Shown: positions 16,270-21,914 of the stretch, piece by piece
Layout: every line of letters starts with the position of its first letter
Numbering within the stretch: position 1 is the first letter of the stretch
Source: JAVZGQ01 sp038998365
Lineage (GTDB): Archaea > Aenigmatarchaeota > Aenigmatarchaeia > CG10238-14 > SCSR01
Assembly (NCBI GenBank): GCA_038998365.1
Contig: JAVZHJ010000004.1
Span: forward strand, 1-22,063
Length of the DNA stretch: 22,063 nt
Direction of reading: 5' to 3'
The notes under the pieces: model-generated
Databases searched by the model: none
The model's input: the letters and a program-made list of their open reading frames with translations, nothing else
Told to the model about the DNA's origin: nothing
Position numbers and translations under genes: made by a program

Positions 16270-16566
16270 TTAAACACCACTTAAAAATTCTTTCATTATT
16301 CTAAGTTTTTCAATTTCAATAGGCCATGCTATGTAAGTATTGCCTATTTTCTTCATCCTTATTAGTTTAAACTTATAAAGTTTTTTGAAGTGGTAGAGGT
16401 ATTTTGCAGAAAGTGATTTTTTATCACCATCATCTCCCAAAAATTTGGCAACTTCTAAAGGATTTGTTGGCCAATTTCTTGAGATTACTTCAAAAACTTT
16501 TGCACTGTTTATCGAAAGCTTTTTTATTTTTTCTTCTAAAGTAAGCCATTCAAGAGTTTTTTCCAT
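16270..16566 (-). CDS. Small winged-helix (ArsR-like) transcription regulator
   Basis: 98 residues. A winged helix-turn-helix covers about 10-75: helices around SAKVFEVIS, NPLEVAKFLG and SLSAKYLYHFKKLYKFKLI, then the wing MKKIGNTYIAWP, and a C-terminal helix (EIEKLRIMKEFL) that could dimerise. There is no ligand-binding domain and no Cys, so the adjacent V4R protein, encoded immediately downstream without spacing, may supply sensing. Upstream, two palindromic TTTTGGAA-type sites flank the TATA box, as expected of an autoregulated gene. A closely similar dyad occurs in the divergent promoter of the two PaaK-like genes, so this protein is the prime candidate to control the island. The assignment is by pattern; the target is inferred. 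Confidence 0.75.
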   Translation of the reverse strand: MEKTLEWLTLEEKIKKLSINSAKVFEVISRNWPTNPLEVAKFLGDDGDKKSLSAKYLYHFKKLYKFKLIRMKKIGNTYIAWPIEIEKLRIMKEFLSGV

Positions 16567-16573
16567 ATTTATG

Positions 16574-16620
16574 ATTATTCCAAAATAATATATTAATTAT
16601 TTTTGGAATTTTCCAAAAAT
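16574..16620 (-). promoter_or_regulatory. Promoter and dyad operators of the winged-helix gene
   Basis: On the minus strand, the TATA-like TTAATATATTA (about 16587-16597) lies 21-31 nt before the ATG, so the mRNA is probably leaderless. Directly upstream is a perfect inverted repeat, ATTTTTGGAA and TTCCAAAAAT, with a 2-bp spacer (16599-16620). Directly downstream is a second dyad, ATTATT and AATAAT around TTGG (16574-16589), which also contains TTTTGGAA. The upstream dyad overlaps the last codons of the hydrolase gene. Two related sites bracketing a TATA box fit a repressor or activator site. Confidence 0.55.
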
Positions 16621-17249
16621 AATAAAAGCTTTTTCTTACCGTTTTTAATAAAATTTCCATGTCCTGGTAAAATTAAGTTGAAATCAAGTTTGCTTATTTT
16701 TTTTATGGAGTTAAGAATTTTTTTCTCATCCAAATTGAATTCGTTTGGGGGCAAAATAATTTTTTTTGAATTAATAATAAGATCACCACAAAACAAGATT
16801 TTTTTGAATAATAAAGATACACTACCTTCTGTGTGACCAGGTGTTTTAATCACTTTGAAATCATCATATCTATTTTTAAAGGTTTTATCAACCTTTACTT
16901 TTTTGTAACCAATGAAAAATAACATTATTTTGAAGAAAAAACCACCAATACCTTTAGGCAATGGAATTTTTCCATTTTCTATAATATGCTTATCTTTTTC
17001 ACTTGAAACAACTTCGATATCTTTATATTTTTCTTTTAATTTGGCCAAACCATTTATGTGGTCTATATGAGCGTGTGTTATTAGTACAGCTTTAGGTTTT
17101 TTACCAATACTTTCTATAATCTTTATCAATTCCTTAGCTTTTTTATCCATACCAGAATCGATTATTGTTATATGTTTTTCAAATTCTACTATATAGGAAT
17201 TGCTATGGTCACTAATTCTGTAGATTTTTGGTAAAATTTTTGATATCAT
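16593..17249 (-). CDS. Metallo-beta-lactamase fold hydrolase (glyoxalase II-like)
   Basis: 218 residues. Complete metal-binding set: THAHIDH at about 58-64, TPGHTEGS for the third His, FCGDLI for the bridging Asp, and LPGHGNF near the C-terminus. The order and spacing match the glyoxalase II-like branch, whose members often hydrolyse thioesters, but the substrate cannot be read from the sequence. A hydrophobic stretch at about 102-115 (GGFFFKIMLFFIGY) could contact a membrane or a lipophilic substrate. It lies 26 nt downstream of the truncated PaaK-like gene in the same direction, with a TATA-like sequence in that gap, so it may use both read-through and its own promoter. Next to acyl-activating genes, a thioesterase role is attractive but inferred. 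Base composition looks more A/T-rich than rad50. Confidence 0.8.
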   Translation of the reverse strand: MISKILPKIYRISDHSNSYIVEFEKHITIIDSGMDKKAKELIKIIESIGKKPKAVLITHAHIDHINGLAKLKEKYKDIEVVSSEKDKHIIENGKIPLPKGIGGFFFKIMLFFIGYKKVKVDKTFKNRYDDFKVIKTPGHTEGSVSLLFKKILFCGDLIINSKKIILPPNEFNLDEKKILNSIKKISKLDFNLILPGHGNFIKNGKKKLLLFLENSKNN

Positions 17250-17275
17250 ATTTAGAATTTGTATTATAAATTATT
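17250..17275 (-). promoter_or_regulatory. Possible promoter of the metallo-hydrolase gene
   Basis: On the minus strand AATTTATAATAC lies about 15-27 nt before the ATG at 17249, inside the 26-nt gap after the PaaK-like gene. It could act as a TATA box for a leaderless transcript. There is no Shine-Dalgarno sequence. Confidence 0.35.
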
Positions 17276-18340
17276 TTAATCACTCCTAACGTTTCTTACA
17301 CCATCCCAATTAAATGGATAATTGCCCGGTATTTTAATTCCGAAATCTCTATCTAGATTTATCCAGAAGAACTCATTTCTAAGTATATAAGATTTTACCC
17401 TTCCTTCTTCACCATATTTTAGCTCTTTTGTTATATCTTGGGGGTCAACAACTTTTTGGAGAGCCTGTGATTTATTGATAAAATAGTTGAGATTTCTTGT
17501 ACCATCATCTATGTGTACTGCAGGTCCCCACATAGAATGTCCATAACCAACACCAAAACTTTTAAGATTATAAATCTCGAATAGTCTTTCAATTCTTTGA
17601 AAATTGGTTCCAGTTCCAGTTAAATATAGTGCTTTGATATCTTTTATATCTACAAAGTTTGGAAGCATTTCTGCCATTTCAGTAGCTGTGGCTAAAACAC
17701 CCACACTTTCTACTTTAAAAATATCCATAATTCTTCCTAAAGTAGGTTCAAATCTTTCAATTATTTTATTTTTGTCTTTAATGTTTTTAGAACCCCAGCT
17801 TTCTATACCTATCGGTATTGGTATACCATCAAATTTTTTAGCAACATTGCAAAGATGTTTCTCAAACAAGCCATAAGGACCTATAATCAACCATTTTTCT
17901 CCTCTAGGAAACTTATTATAATCAAAATAAAATTCATAGAAATTTACAATTTCTCTTGAGCTATCTTCATGCCAGGGTATAATTTTAGTTAAACCTCTTG
18001 TGGCAGAAGAAAGACACACGTCCAAATCTTTTAAATATTTTTTAGGCACAAAATGTTCAATTGTTTTTGATCTTAAATGGTATTCAGAAAATTCTTTTTG
18101 ATATTCTGGCTTACCTTTATCAAATTTTAAGAGAGCTTCTTCAAGAATCGGTAAATCATCAATAGACTTTATTTCATTTTTTATATCAAGATTTAATTTC
18201 TTCTCTAAATCTAACCAATGTTCACTTCCTTCTTTAGGATCGAGTTGAATTTCTAAAACTTCTTGCAAACGAGTATTTAAATCATATTTTCTCAAATTTT
18301 CGATATATTCTTGATTACTAGTAGACATAGCTTTTTTCAT
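17276..18340 (-). CDS. Truncated PaaK-like adenylate-forming domain protein
   Basis: 354 residues. Resembles the large N-terminal domain of phenylacetate-CoA ligase-like enzymes. A phosphate-loop-like SSATRGLTK lies at 111-119 (family form SSGTTGxPK). YGHSMWG is at 266-272, where ligases have YGxTE. GEEGRVKSYILRN and DRDFGIKI are at about 310-337, where ligases have GExGEL and the GD motif. The protein stops at about the hinge (FNWDGVRNVRSD), so the small C-terminal domain with the catalytic Lys is absent. The frame is intact, which argues for a working truncated protein rather than decay. It could be a LuxE-like acyl-transfer protein, a ligase that finishes catalysis with a partner, or an inactive regulator. 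It is divergent from the full-length PaaK-like gene across a shared 105-nt promoter. Confidence 0.6.
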   Translation of the reverse strand: MKKAMSTSNQEYIENLRKYDLNTRLQEVLEIQLDPKEGSEHWLDLEKKLNLDIKNEIKSIDDLPILEEALLKFDKGKPEYQKEFSEYHLRSKTIEHFVPKKYLKDLDVCLSSATRGLTKIIPWHEDSSREIVNFYEFYFDYNKFPRGEKWLIIGPYGLFEKHLCNVAKKFDGIPIPIGIESWGSKNIKDKNKIIERFEPTLGRIMDIFKVESVGVLATATEMAEMLPNFVDIKDIKALYLTGTGTNFQRIERLFEIYNLKSFGVGYGHSMWGPAVHIDDGTRNLNYFINKSQALQKVVDPQDITKELKYGEEGRVKSYILRNEFFWINLDRDFGIKIPGNYPFNWDGVRNVRSD

Positions 18341-18445
18341 GAAATTATTTAAAGAATTAATCTTTTTAAATATTTGGTATTTTCTTGAAAATTCAAAAAA
18401 ATAAATAAATTATTATGTTTTCTAATCTAAATATGGAGGCTAAAT
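18341..18445. promoter_or_regulatory. Divergent promoter of the two PaaK-like genes
   Basis: This 105-nt gap serves two genes. Minus strand: ATATTTAAAAAG (about 18364-18375), some 24-35 nt before the ATG at 18340, fits a TATA box for a leaderless mRNA. Plus strand: AAAAAATAAATAAATT (about 18395-18410) fits a TATA box with transcription starting near 18430, followed by a strong GGAGG (18435-18439) 6 nt before the ATG at 18446. A dyad at 18381-18400 lies between the two TATA boxes. Confidence 0.55.
18381..18400 (+). promoter_or_regulatory. Candidate operator shared with the winged-helix gene
   Basis: Inverted repeat TTGAA and TTCAA with a 2-bp AA spacer (18385-18396), with T-run and A-run flanks. 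Over 20 positions it agrees with the minus-strand dyad at 16600-16619 at 17, including the core GAAAATTC. In both places it lies next to a TATA box. AT-rich background makes chance matches possible. Confidence 0.4.
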
Positions 18446-18451
18446 ATGGAG
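18427..18451 (+). repeat. 12-bp direct repeat carrying ribosome binding site and start codon
   Basis: CTAAATATGGAG occurs at 18427-18438 and again at 18440-18451. The first copy contributes GGAG (with the next G, GGAGG) as the ribosome binding site, and the second contains the ATG start of the PaaK-like gene. The first copy also has an ATG opening a 9-codon out-of-frame ORF that overlaps the true start. Confidence 0.7.
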
Positions 18452-19810
18452 TATTGGAATAAAGAAATAGAGACAATTAATCAAAAAGATTTGATGGAAC
18501 TTCAAACTAAAAAACTTAAAAATACACTCATATATGTATATGAAAAATCTAGGTTCTATAGAAGGATAATGAACGATTTAGACATAACTCCAGTTGACAT
18601 ATCATCTAATCCTTGGAAAGTTTTTGAAAAGATGCCAATAACTACAAAGGAAGATATAATTAAAAATCCTAGTGAATTCGTTGCTTCAAGATGGAGAGAT
18701 GTTTATGATAGCTCTGGCTCTTCAGGATTGCCCAGGAAAACTATTTATAAATCGAGCGATGATTGGGAAGTAGCAGCTGAATTAGGAGCAAGAACATTCA
18801 TCATGTTTGGTGTGGATGAAAATAATTTAGTAATGTCTTTTATGCCATACGGAAAATTTGCAGTTTCTGGTTTTGCTACGAAAATGGGTGCAGATAAAGC
18901 TAACATTCCACTTATTAGCAGTACAAGCTTTATTCCAGATGAAGCTAAAATTTATGATATCATAAAATATAAGCCTGACGCAATAGTAAATTTTCCAACA
19001 AAACATCTTTTCCTTGGAAAATTGGCTCAAAAAATGGGTATAGATTTAGAAAAGATTTGTGGCGGCAAACCAATTAAAAAACTTTTTATGGGTGGAGAGC
19101 CTAGCAATTACAAACTAAAAGAAGAATTGTTGGAATTGTGGAAAGCAGAAGACTATGGAGACATCATAGGAACAACCGAAGTAAGGGGTGTAAATTTAGC
19201 AGCAGATTGTAAAGAGCATGTGGGGATGCATGTTTGGGAAGATCATAACTTAGAAATTCCGATGAAAATAAATTTTAGAAATGATGGTTATGAGATATTA
19301 AATGAACCGGTTAATGAAGGAGAGTTTGGTGCTGACACTTACACTACCCTTTTAGATTCAAATGAAAACTGTGCCTTTCCTTTAGTTAAATATCATCATG
19401 GAGATTGTTATAAGATACTTGGCAGGGATTGTGCTTGTGGACGAACACACATGATAATTTCTTATCCACAAAGGATTGATAAGGCAATAATAGAAGGAGG
19501 TGTCAAGTTTTTTGAAGATGAAATTGAAGCATACCTTTATTCCTCACCTTTCAATGTATATTTAGGCGAATGGCAAATGTTCTTTTATAAAAATCCAGAT
19601 GGCACTTATCCAAAGGAAATATTAATAGAAAATATAAATAACATTCAAAATACAGAAGAAGTTTGTAAAGGACTAAAAAAATATCTTTTTGATGTTTTTC
19701 TACCTTTAAAAGATAGTCAATCTCTATTTCCTCTTGAAGTTAAGTTGGTTGAGAAGGGTAGTCTTGATTTAGGTAGAGGAAAGCCAAAAAGATTTGTCAA
19801 AAAGTATTAA
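18446..19810 (+). CDS. PaaK-like phenylacetate-CoA ligase family adenylate-forming enzyme
   Basis: 454 residues, the usual length for the family, whose members activate a carboxylic acid with ATP and usually pass it to CoA. Motifs: phosphate loop SSGSSGLPR at 89-97, MGGEPS at 215-220, GTTE at 242-245, ADC and MHVWED at 253-266, GEFGADTYTTLLD at 292-304, and GD at 319-320. CACGR at 329-333 is the Cys motif found in PaaK relatives, and the hinge region is around 343-351. The C-terminal GKPKRF at 445-450 holds the probable catalytic Lys. The start is set by GGAGG 6 nt upstream. It is followed after 22 nt by V4R protein 2 on the same strand, so probably one transcript. The acid substrate is not determined; phenylacetate or another aromatic acid is only a family-based guess. 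Acyl-protein synthetase-like chemistry is an alternative. Confidence 0.8.
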   Translation: MEYWNKEIETINQKDLMELQTKKLKNTLIYVYEKSRFYRRIMNDLDITPVDISSNPWKVFEKMPITTKEDIIKNPSEFVASRWRDVYDSSGSSGLPRKTIYKSSDDWEVAAELGARTFIMFGVDENNLVMSFMPYGKFAVSGFATKMGADKANIPLISSTSFIPDEAKIYDIIKYKPDAIVNFPTKHLFLGKLAQKMGIDLEKICGGKPIKKLFMGGEPSNYKLKEELLELWKAEDYGDIIGTTEVRGVNLAADCKEHVGMHVWEDHNLEIPMKINFRNDGYEILNEPVNEGEFGADTYTTLLDSNENCAFPLVKYHHGDCYKILGRDCACGRTHMIISYPQRIDKAIIEGGVKFFEDEIEAYLYSSPFNVYLGEWQMFFYKNPDGTYPKEILIENINNIQNTEEVCKGLKKYLFDVFLPLKDSQSLFPLEVKLVEKGSLDLGRGKPKRFVKKY

Positions 19811-19832
19811 ATTAAATATATAGGAAAGAGAT

Positions 19833-20384
19833 ATGAAAAAATCAAAATTTTTCACAAATTTAATACAAACTGGGCAATTTTCTGTTGGAGAGGATGGTAG
19901 AGTTTTATTGATGGGAGAATACTTGCTTTTGATACCACCACTTGTTATGATAAAGCTTAGGGAAAATATAGAAAAAGAAATTGGTAAAGAAAAAACAAAA
20001 AAAATATTTCAATATATTGGTAGCTTTCATATCAAACAAGCTTTAGAAAGATATAAAGAAAGATATAAAATTCAAAATTATGATAAGAGAAAGCTTTTAG
20101 AGTTTGTTATGGATAGTGCAAATATATTAGGCTATGGCAAAATTGTAATTAAAAAAATTTCTTTTAAAGAAAAAATTTGTGATGTAATTGTTGAAAATTC
20201 GACAATAGCTGAAAAATATAAAACAATAAAAAATAATCTTTCAGAGCCAGTTGATGATTATATTTGTGGTATGATAAAAGAAGGAACTTCTGCATTCTTT
20301 GGTGTTGAAATGGAAGTAAATGAAATTAAATGCCTAGCTAAAGGTGACCCTTATTGTGAATTCATAGCAGTTCCTAAATCTTGA
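19833..20384 (+). CDS. V4R-domain sensor protein 2 (XylR_N-V4R-like)
   Basis: 183 residues. The N-terminal region (about 15-78: FSVGEDGRVLLMGEYLLLIP, then the LRENIEKEIG and IFQYIGSFHIKQALERY helices) resembles the sensory XylR_N region of phenol and toluene regulators such as DmpR. The C-terminal region (about 95-180) is a V4R domain ending IKCLAKGDPYCEF, with the conserved Cys167 and Cys175. A further Cys at 145 (YICGMIKEGTSAFFG) matches the central helix of the domain. There is no DNA-binding or ATPase domain, so it must act through a partner or be an enzyme subunit or carrier. It follows the PaaK-like gene by 22 nt with a GGAAAGAG site, and overlaps the convergent KaiC-like gene by 11 nt. 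It shares its layout with V4R protein 1 at the other edge of the island. Confidence 0.8.
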   Translation: MKKSKFFTNLIQTGQFSVGEDGRVLLMGEYLLLIPPLVMIKLRENIEKEIGKEKTKKIFQYIGSFHIKQALERYKERYKIQNYDKRKLLEFVMDSANILGYGKIVIKKISFKEKICDVIVENSTIAEKYKTIKNNLSEPVDDYICGMIKEGTSAFFGVEMEVNEIKCLAKGDPYCEFIAVPKS

Positions 20385-21135
20385 TCCCATGTTCTGGAGG
20401 CATTACTTGTATTCCTTTTTCATTTATTTCTAGCGGATAAACATCCAAACTATGTTTAGAATACCTCATTTTTCTTATGATTAAACTTCTTCCTATTTCT
20501 CCAGTTATTGTTAATGCTTTAAGAAGAATCACACCATCAACCAAGAATTCAGAAACCGTATCTCTGCTAAGCCAATTCCCTTCTTCAGGAAGCTCTGAAG
20601 TCACCATTGCTGTGCAGCCTGTTGCCTTAATCTCTTTTATTATCTTCATCACCACATTCTTGACAAACAAAGACTCGCTTATAGCTACTGGCGAGAGCGT
20701 ATCTAAAACTTCAAATATCTTTGTTCCTTTCTTGAGCTCAACAGGAGCCAAGAATTCTGTAAGCGTGGTTAAAGAGTCAAGCGCTATTCTTTTAGCTTTA
20801 ATCTCCTTAACCATCTTGCTCAATTTCTTCAAATAATTCAAATCCTCCTCTTTCGTAACATCAACATGGTAAATCTTTAGCATCTTCTTCTTTTCCAATT
20901 CTTTCAAATCCCAACCAAAATTTTTGGCTTCAGTTCTAATTTCTTCTTCTGTTTGATCTGTTGAGACATAAATCCCAGGCTCGTTAAAATTCAAAGCACC
21001 GTAATAAATGAAGCTTAAGCACATTAAAGTCTTGCCCGTACCAGCAGAACCAGAAACCAAAACAACATTACCTTTTGGTATACCTCCACCCAAAGCTTGG
21101 TCCAAGCCTTCTATTCCAGTTTTAACCCTTTCCAT
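20374..21135 (-). CDS. Rad55/KaiC-like RecA-fold ATPase 1
   Basis: 253 residues, one RecA-like domain. It opens with the family signature KTGIEGLDQALGGGIPKGNV and has Walker A GSAGTGKT at 29-36. Where circadian KaiC has the catalytic Glu pair, this reads STDQTEEEIR (58-67), so the Glu position is shifted or altered. Walker B is KRIALDSL with Asp120. Archaeal members of this family are often regulators or signalling ATPases rather than recombinases, and the role here is unknown. It lies 42 nt after KaiC-like gene 2 with a TATA-like sequence between, so it may be transcribed separately. Its last 11 nt overlap the end of the convergent V4R gene. Residues 145-165 are an insertion relative to gene 2. 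Confidence 0.85.
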   Translation of the reverse strand: MERVKTGIEGLDQALGGGIPKGNVVLVSGSAGTGKTLMCLSFIYYGALNFNEPGIYVSTDQTEEEIRTEAKNFGWDLKELEKKKMLKIYHVDVTKEEDLNYLKKLSKMVKEIKAKRIALDSLTTLTEFLAPVELKKGTKIFEVLDTLSPVAISESLFVKNVVMKIIKEIKATGCTAMVTSELPEEGNWLSRDTVSEFLVDGVILLKALTITGEIGRSLIIRKMRYSKHSLDVYPLEINEKGIQVMPPEHGIKI

Positions 21136-21177
21136 AAGAAAAATTTAGATTTACTAAAATTTAAAGTTTGGCTAAGC
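21136..21177 (-). promoter_or_regulatory. Possible promoter of KaiC-like gene 1
   Basis: On the minus strand ACTTTAAATTTTAG (about 21152-21166) precedes the ATG at 21135 by roughly 17-31 nt and fits a TATA box. No clear Shine-Dalgarno sequence follows, so the mRNA is probably leaderless or nearly so. Confidence 0.4.
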
Positions 21178-21879
21178 CTACTTGAATAGCTTTTCAGTCG
21201 GGTAAACAACAATTCCCTTACCAGCTTTTATCTCAAAAGGATAAATTTCAGTTGCATGATTTGTTGCTCTCATCTTCCTTATTGTTATTCCTCTTGGCGA
21301 CAAGCCTGGAAAATAAGAAAGCAGTATGATTCCGTCGCAAGTGAATTCTTCTATTCCAAATGAAGATATTGCGTTAGTTCCTTCAGGAATTTCACATGTT
21401 AGCAAAGTAGTACAATTAAGCCTTTTCAGCAGCTTGTCCAAATCAAGCAAACTTCTCCTTATGTCCAAAGGTCTCTCAAAAAACAAGCTCATCACTGTTA
21501 GTGGATCTATAACTATTCTCTCAGCCCCAATTTTTTCCACATTAGTCTCAACCAAATTCTTGAAAACTTCAAAGTCATAGATATCAGACTTAACAAGGAT
21601 AAGCTTTCCCTTCTTTTCCAATTCTTCCAAAGGCCATCCAAATGTTGTGTGCATGTATTTCTTTATCCTGTTCACATCTTCTTCCAAAGAAATGTAAATA
21701 CCTTTTTCTTTAAATTCTAGGGCTCCATTCACCAAGAATTGCATGCTTAGTATTGTCTTGCCAGTGCCAGGAGTTCCAGATATCAAGATAGTTGACCATT
21801 TTGGGAACCCACCTTTCAACAATATGTCCAAGCCTTTAATCCCAGAAGGAGTTCTCTCTATACCATCCATCTCTGGCAT
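21178..21879 (-). CDS. Rad55/KaiC-like RecA-fold ATPase 2
   Basis: 233 residues, one RecA-like domain. Signature RTPSGIKGLDILLKGGFPKWS, Walker A GTPGTGKT at 35-42, the paired Glu at 66-67 (YISLEED), and Walker B RIVIDPL with Asp125. The C-terminal IRKMRATNHATEIYPFEI matches the IRKMRYSKHSLDVYPLEI of gene 1, so the two are paralogues. Unlike gene 1 it keeps the canonical EE pair and is more likely to be an active ATPase. The start could be Met1 or Met4; neither has a ribosome binding site, and the 35-nt divergent gap upstream suggests a leaderless message. It could regulate transcription or bind a signalling partner. Nothing in the window fixes its target. Confidence 0.85.
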   Translation of the reverse strand: MPEMDGIERTPSGIKGLDILLKGGFPKWSTILISGTPGTGKTILSMQFLVNGALEFKEKGIYISLEEDVNRIKKYMHTTFGWPLEELEKKGKLILVKSDIYDFEVFKNLVETNVEKIGAERIVIDPLTVMSLFFERPLDIRRSLLDLDKLLKRLNCTTLLTCEIPEGTNAISSFGIEEFTCDGIILLSYFPGLSPRGITIRKMRATNHATEIYPFEIKAGKGIVVYPTEKLFK

Positions 21880-21886
21880 AAATTAA

Positions 21887-21914
21887 ATTTATTCTTGGAA
21901 ATATAAGAATAAAT
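21887..21914. promoter_or_regulatory. 10-bp inverted repeat in the divergent gap
   Basis: ATTTATTCTT (21887-21896) and AAGAATAAAT (21905-21914) form perfect 10-bp arms around an 8-bp spacer. They fill nearly all of the 35-nt gap between KaiC-like gene 2 and the partial + strand gene. It could be a symmetric bidirectional TATA arrangement or an operator that controls both genes. Confidence 0.5.

Noticed and set aside
17276..18340. Pseudogene call for the short PaaK-like gene
   Set aside because: The frame is intact over 354 codons, has its own TATA-like promoter, and no remnant of the C-terminal domain follows in the 26-nt gap.
21887..21914. Third copy of the island operator
   Set aside because: It contains TTCTTGGAAAT, but the dyad arms (ATTTATTCTT/AAGAATAAAT) and the 8-bp spacer differ from the GAAAATTC elements.
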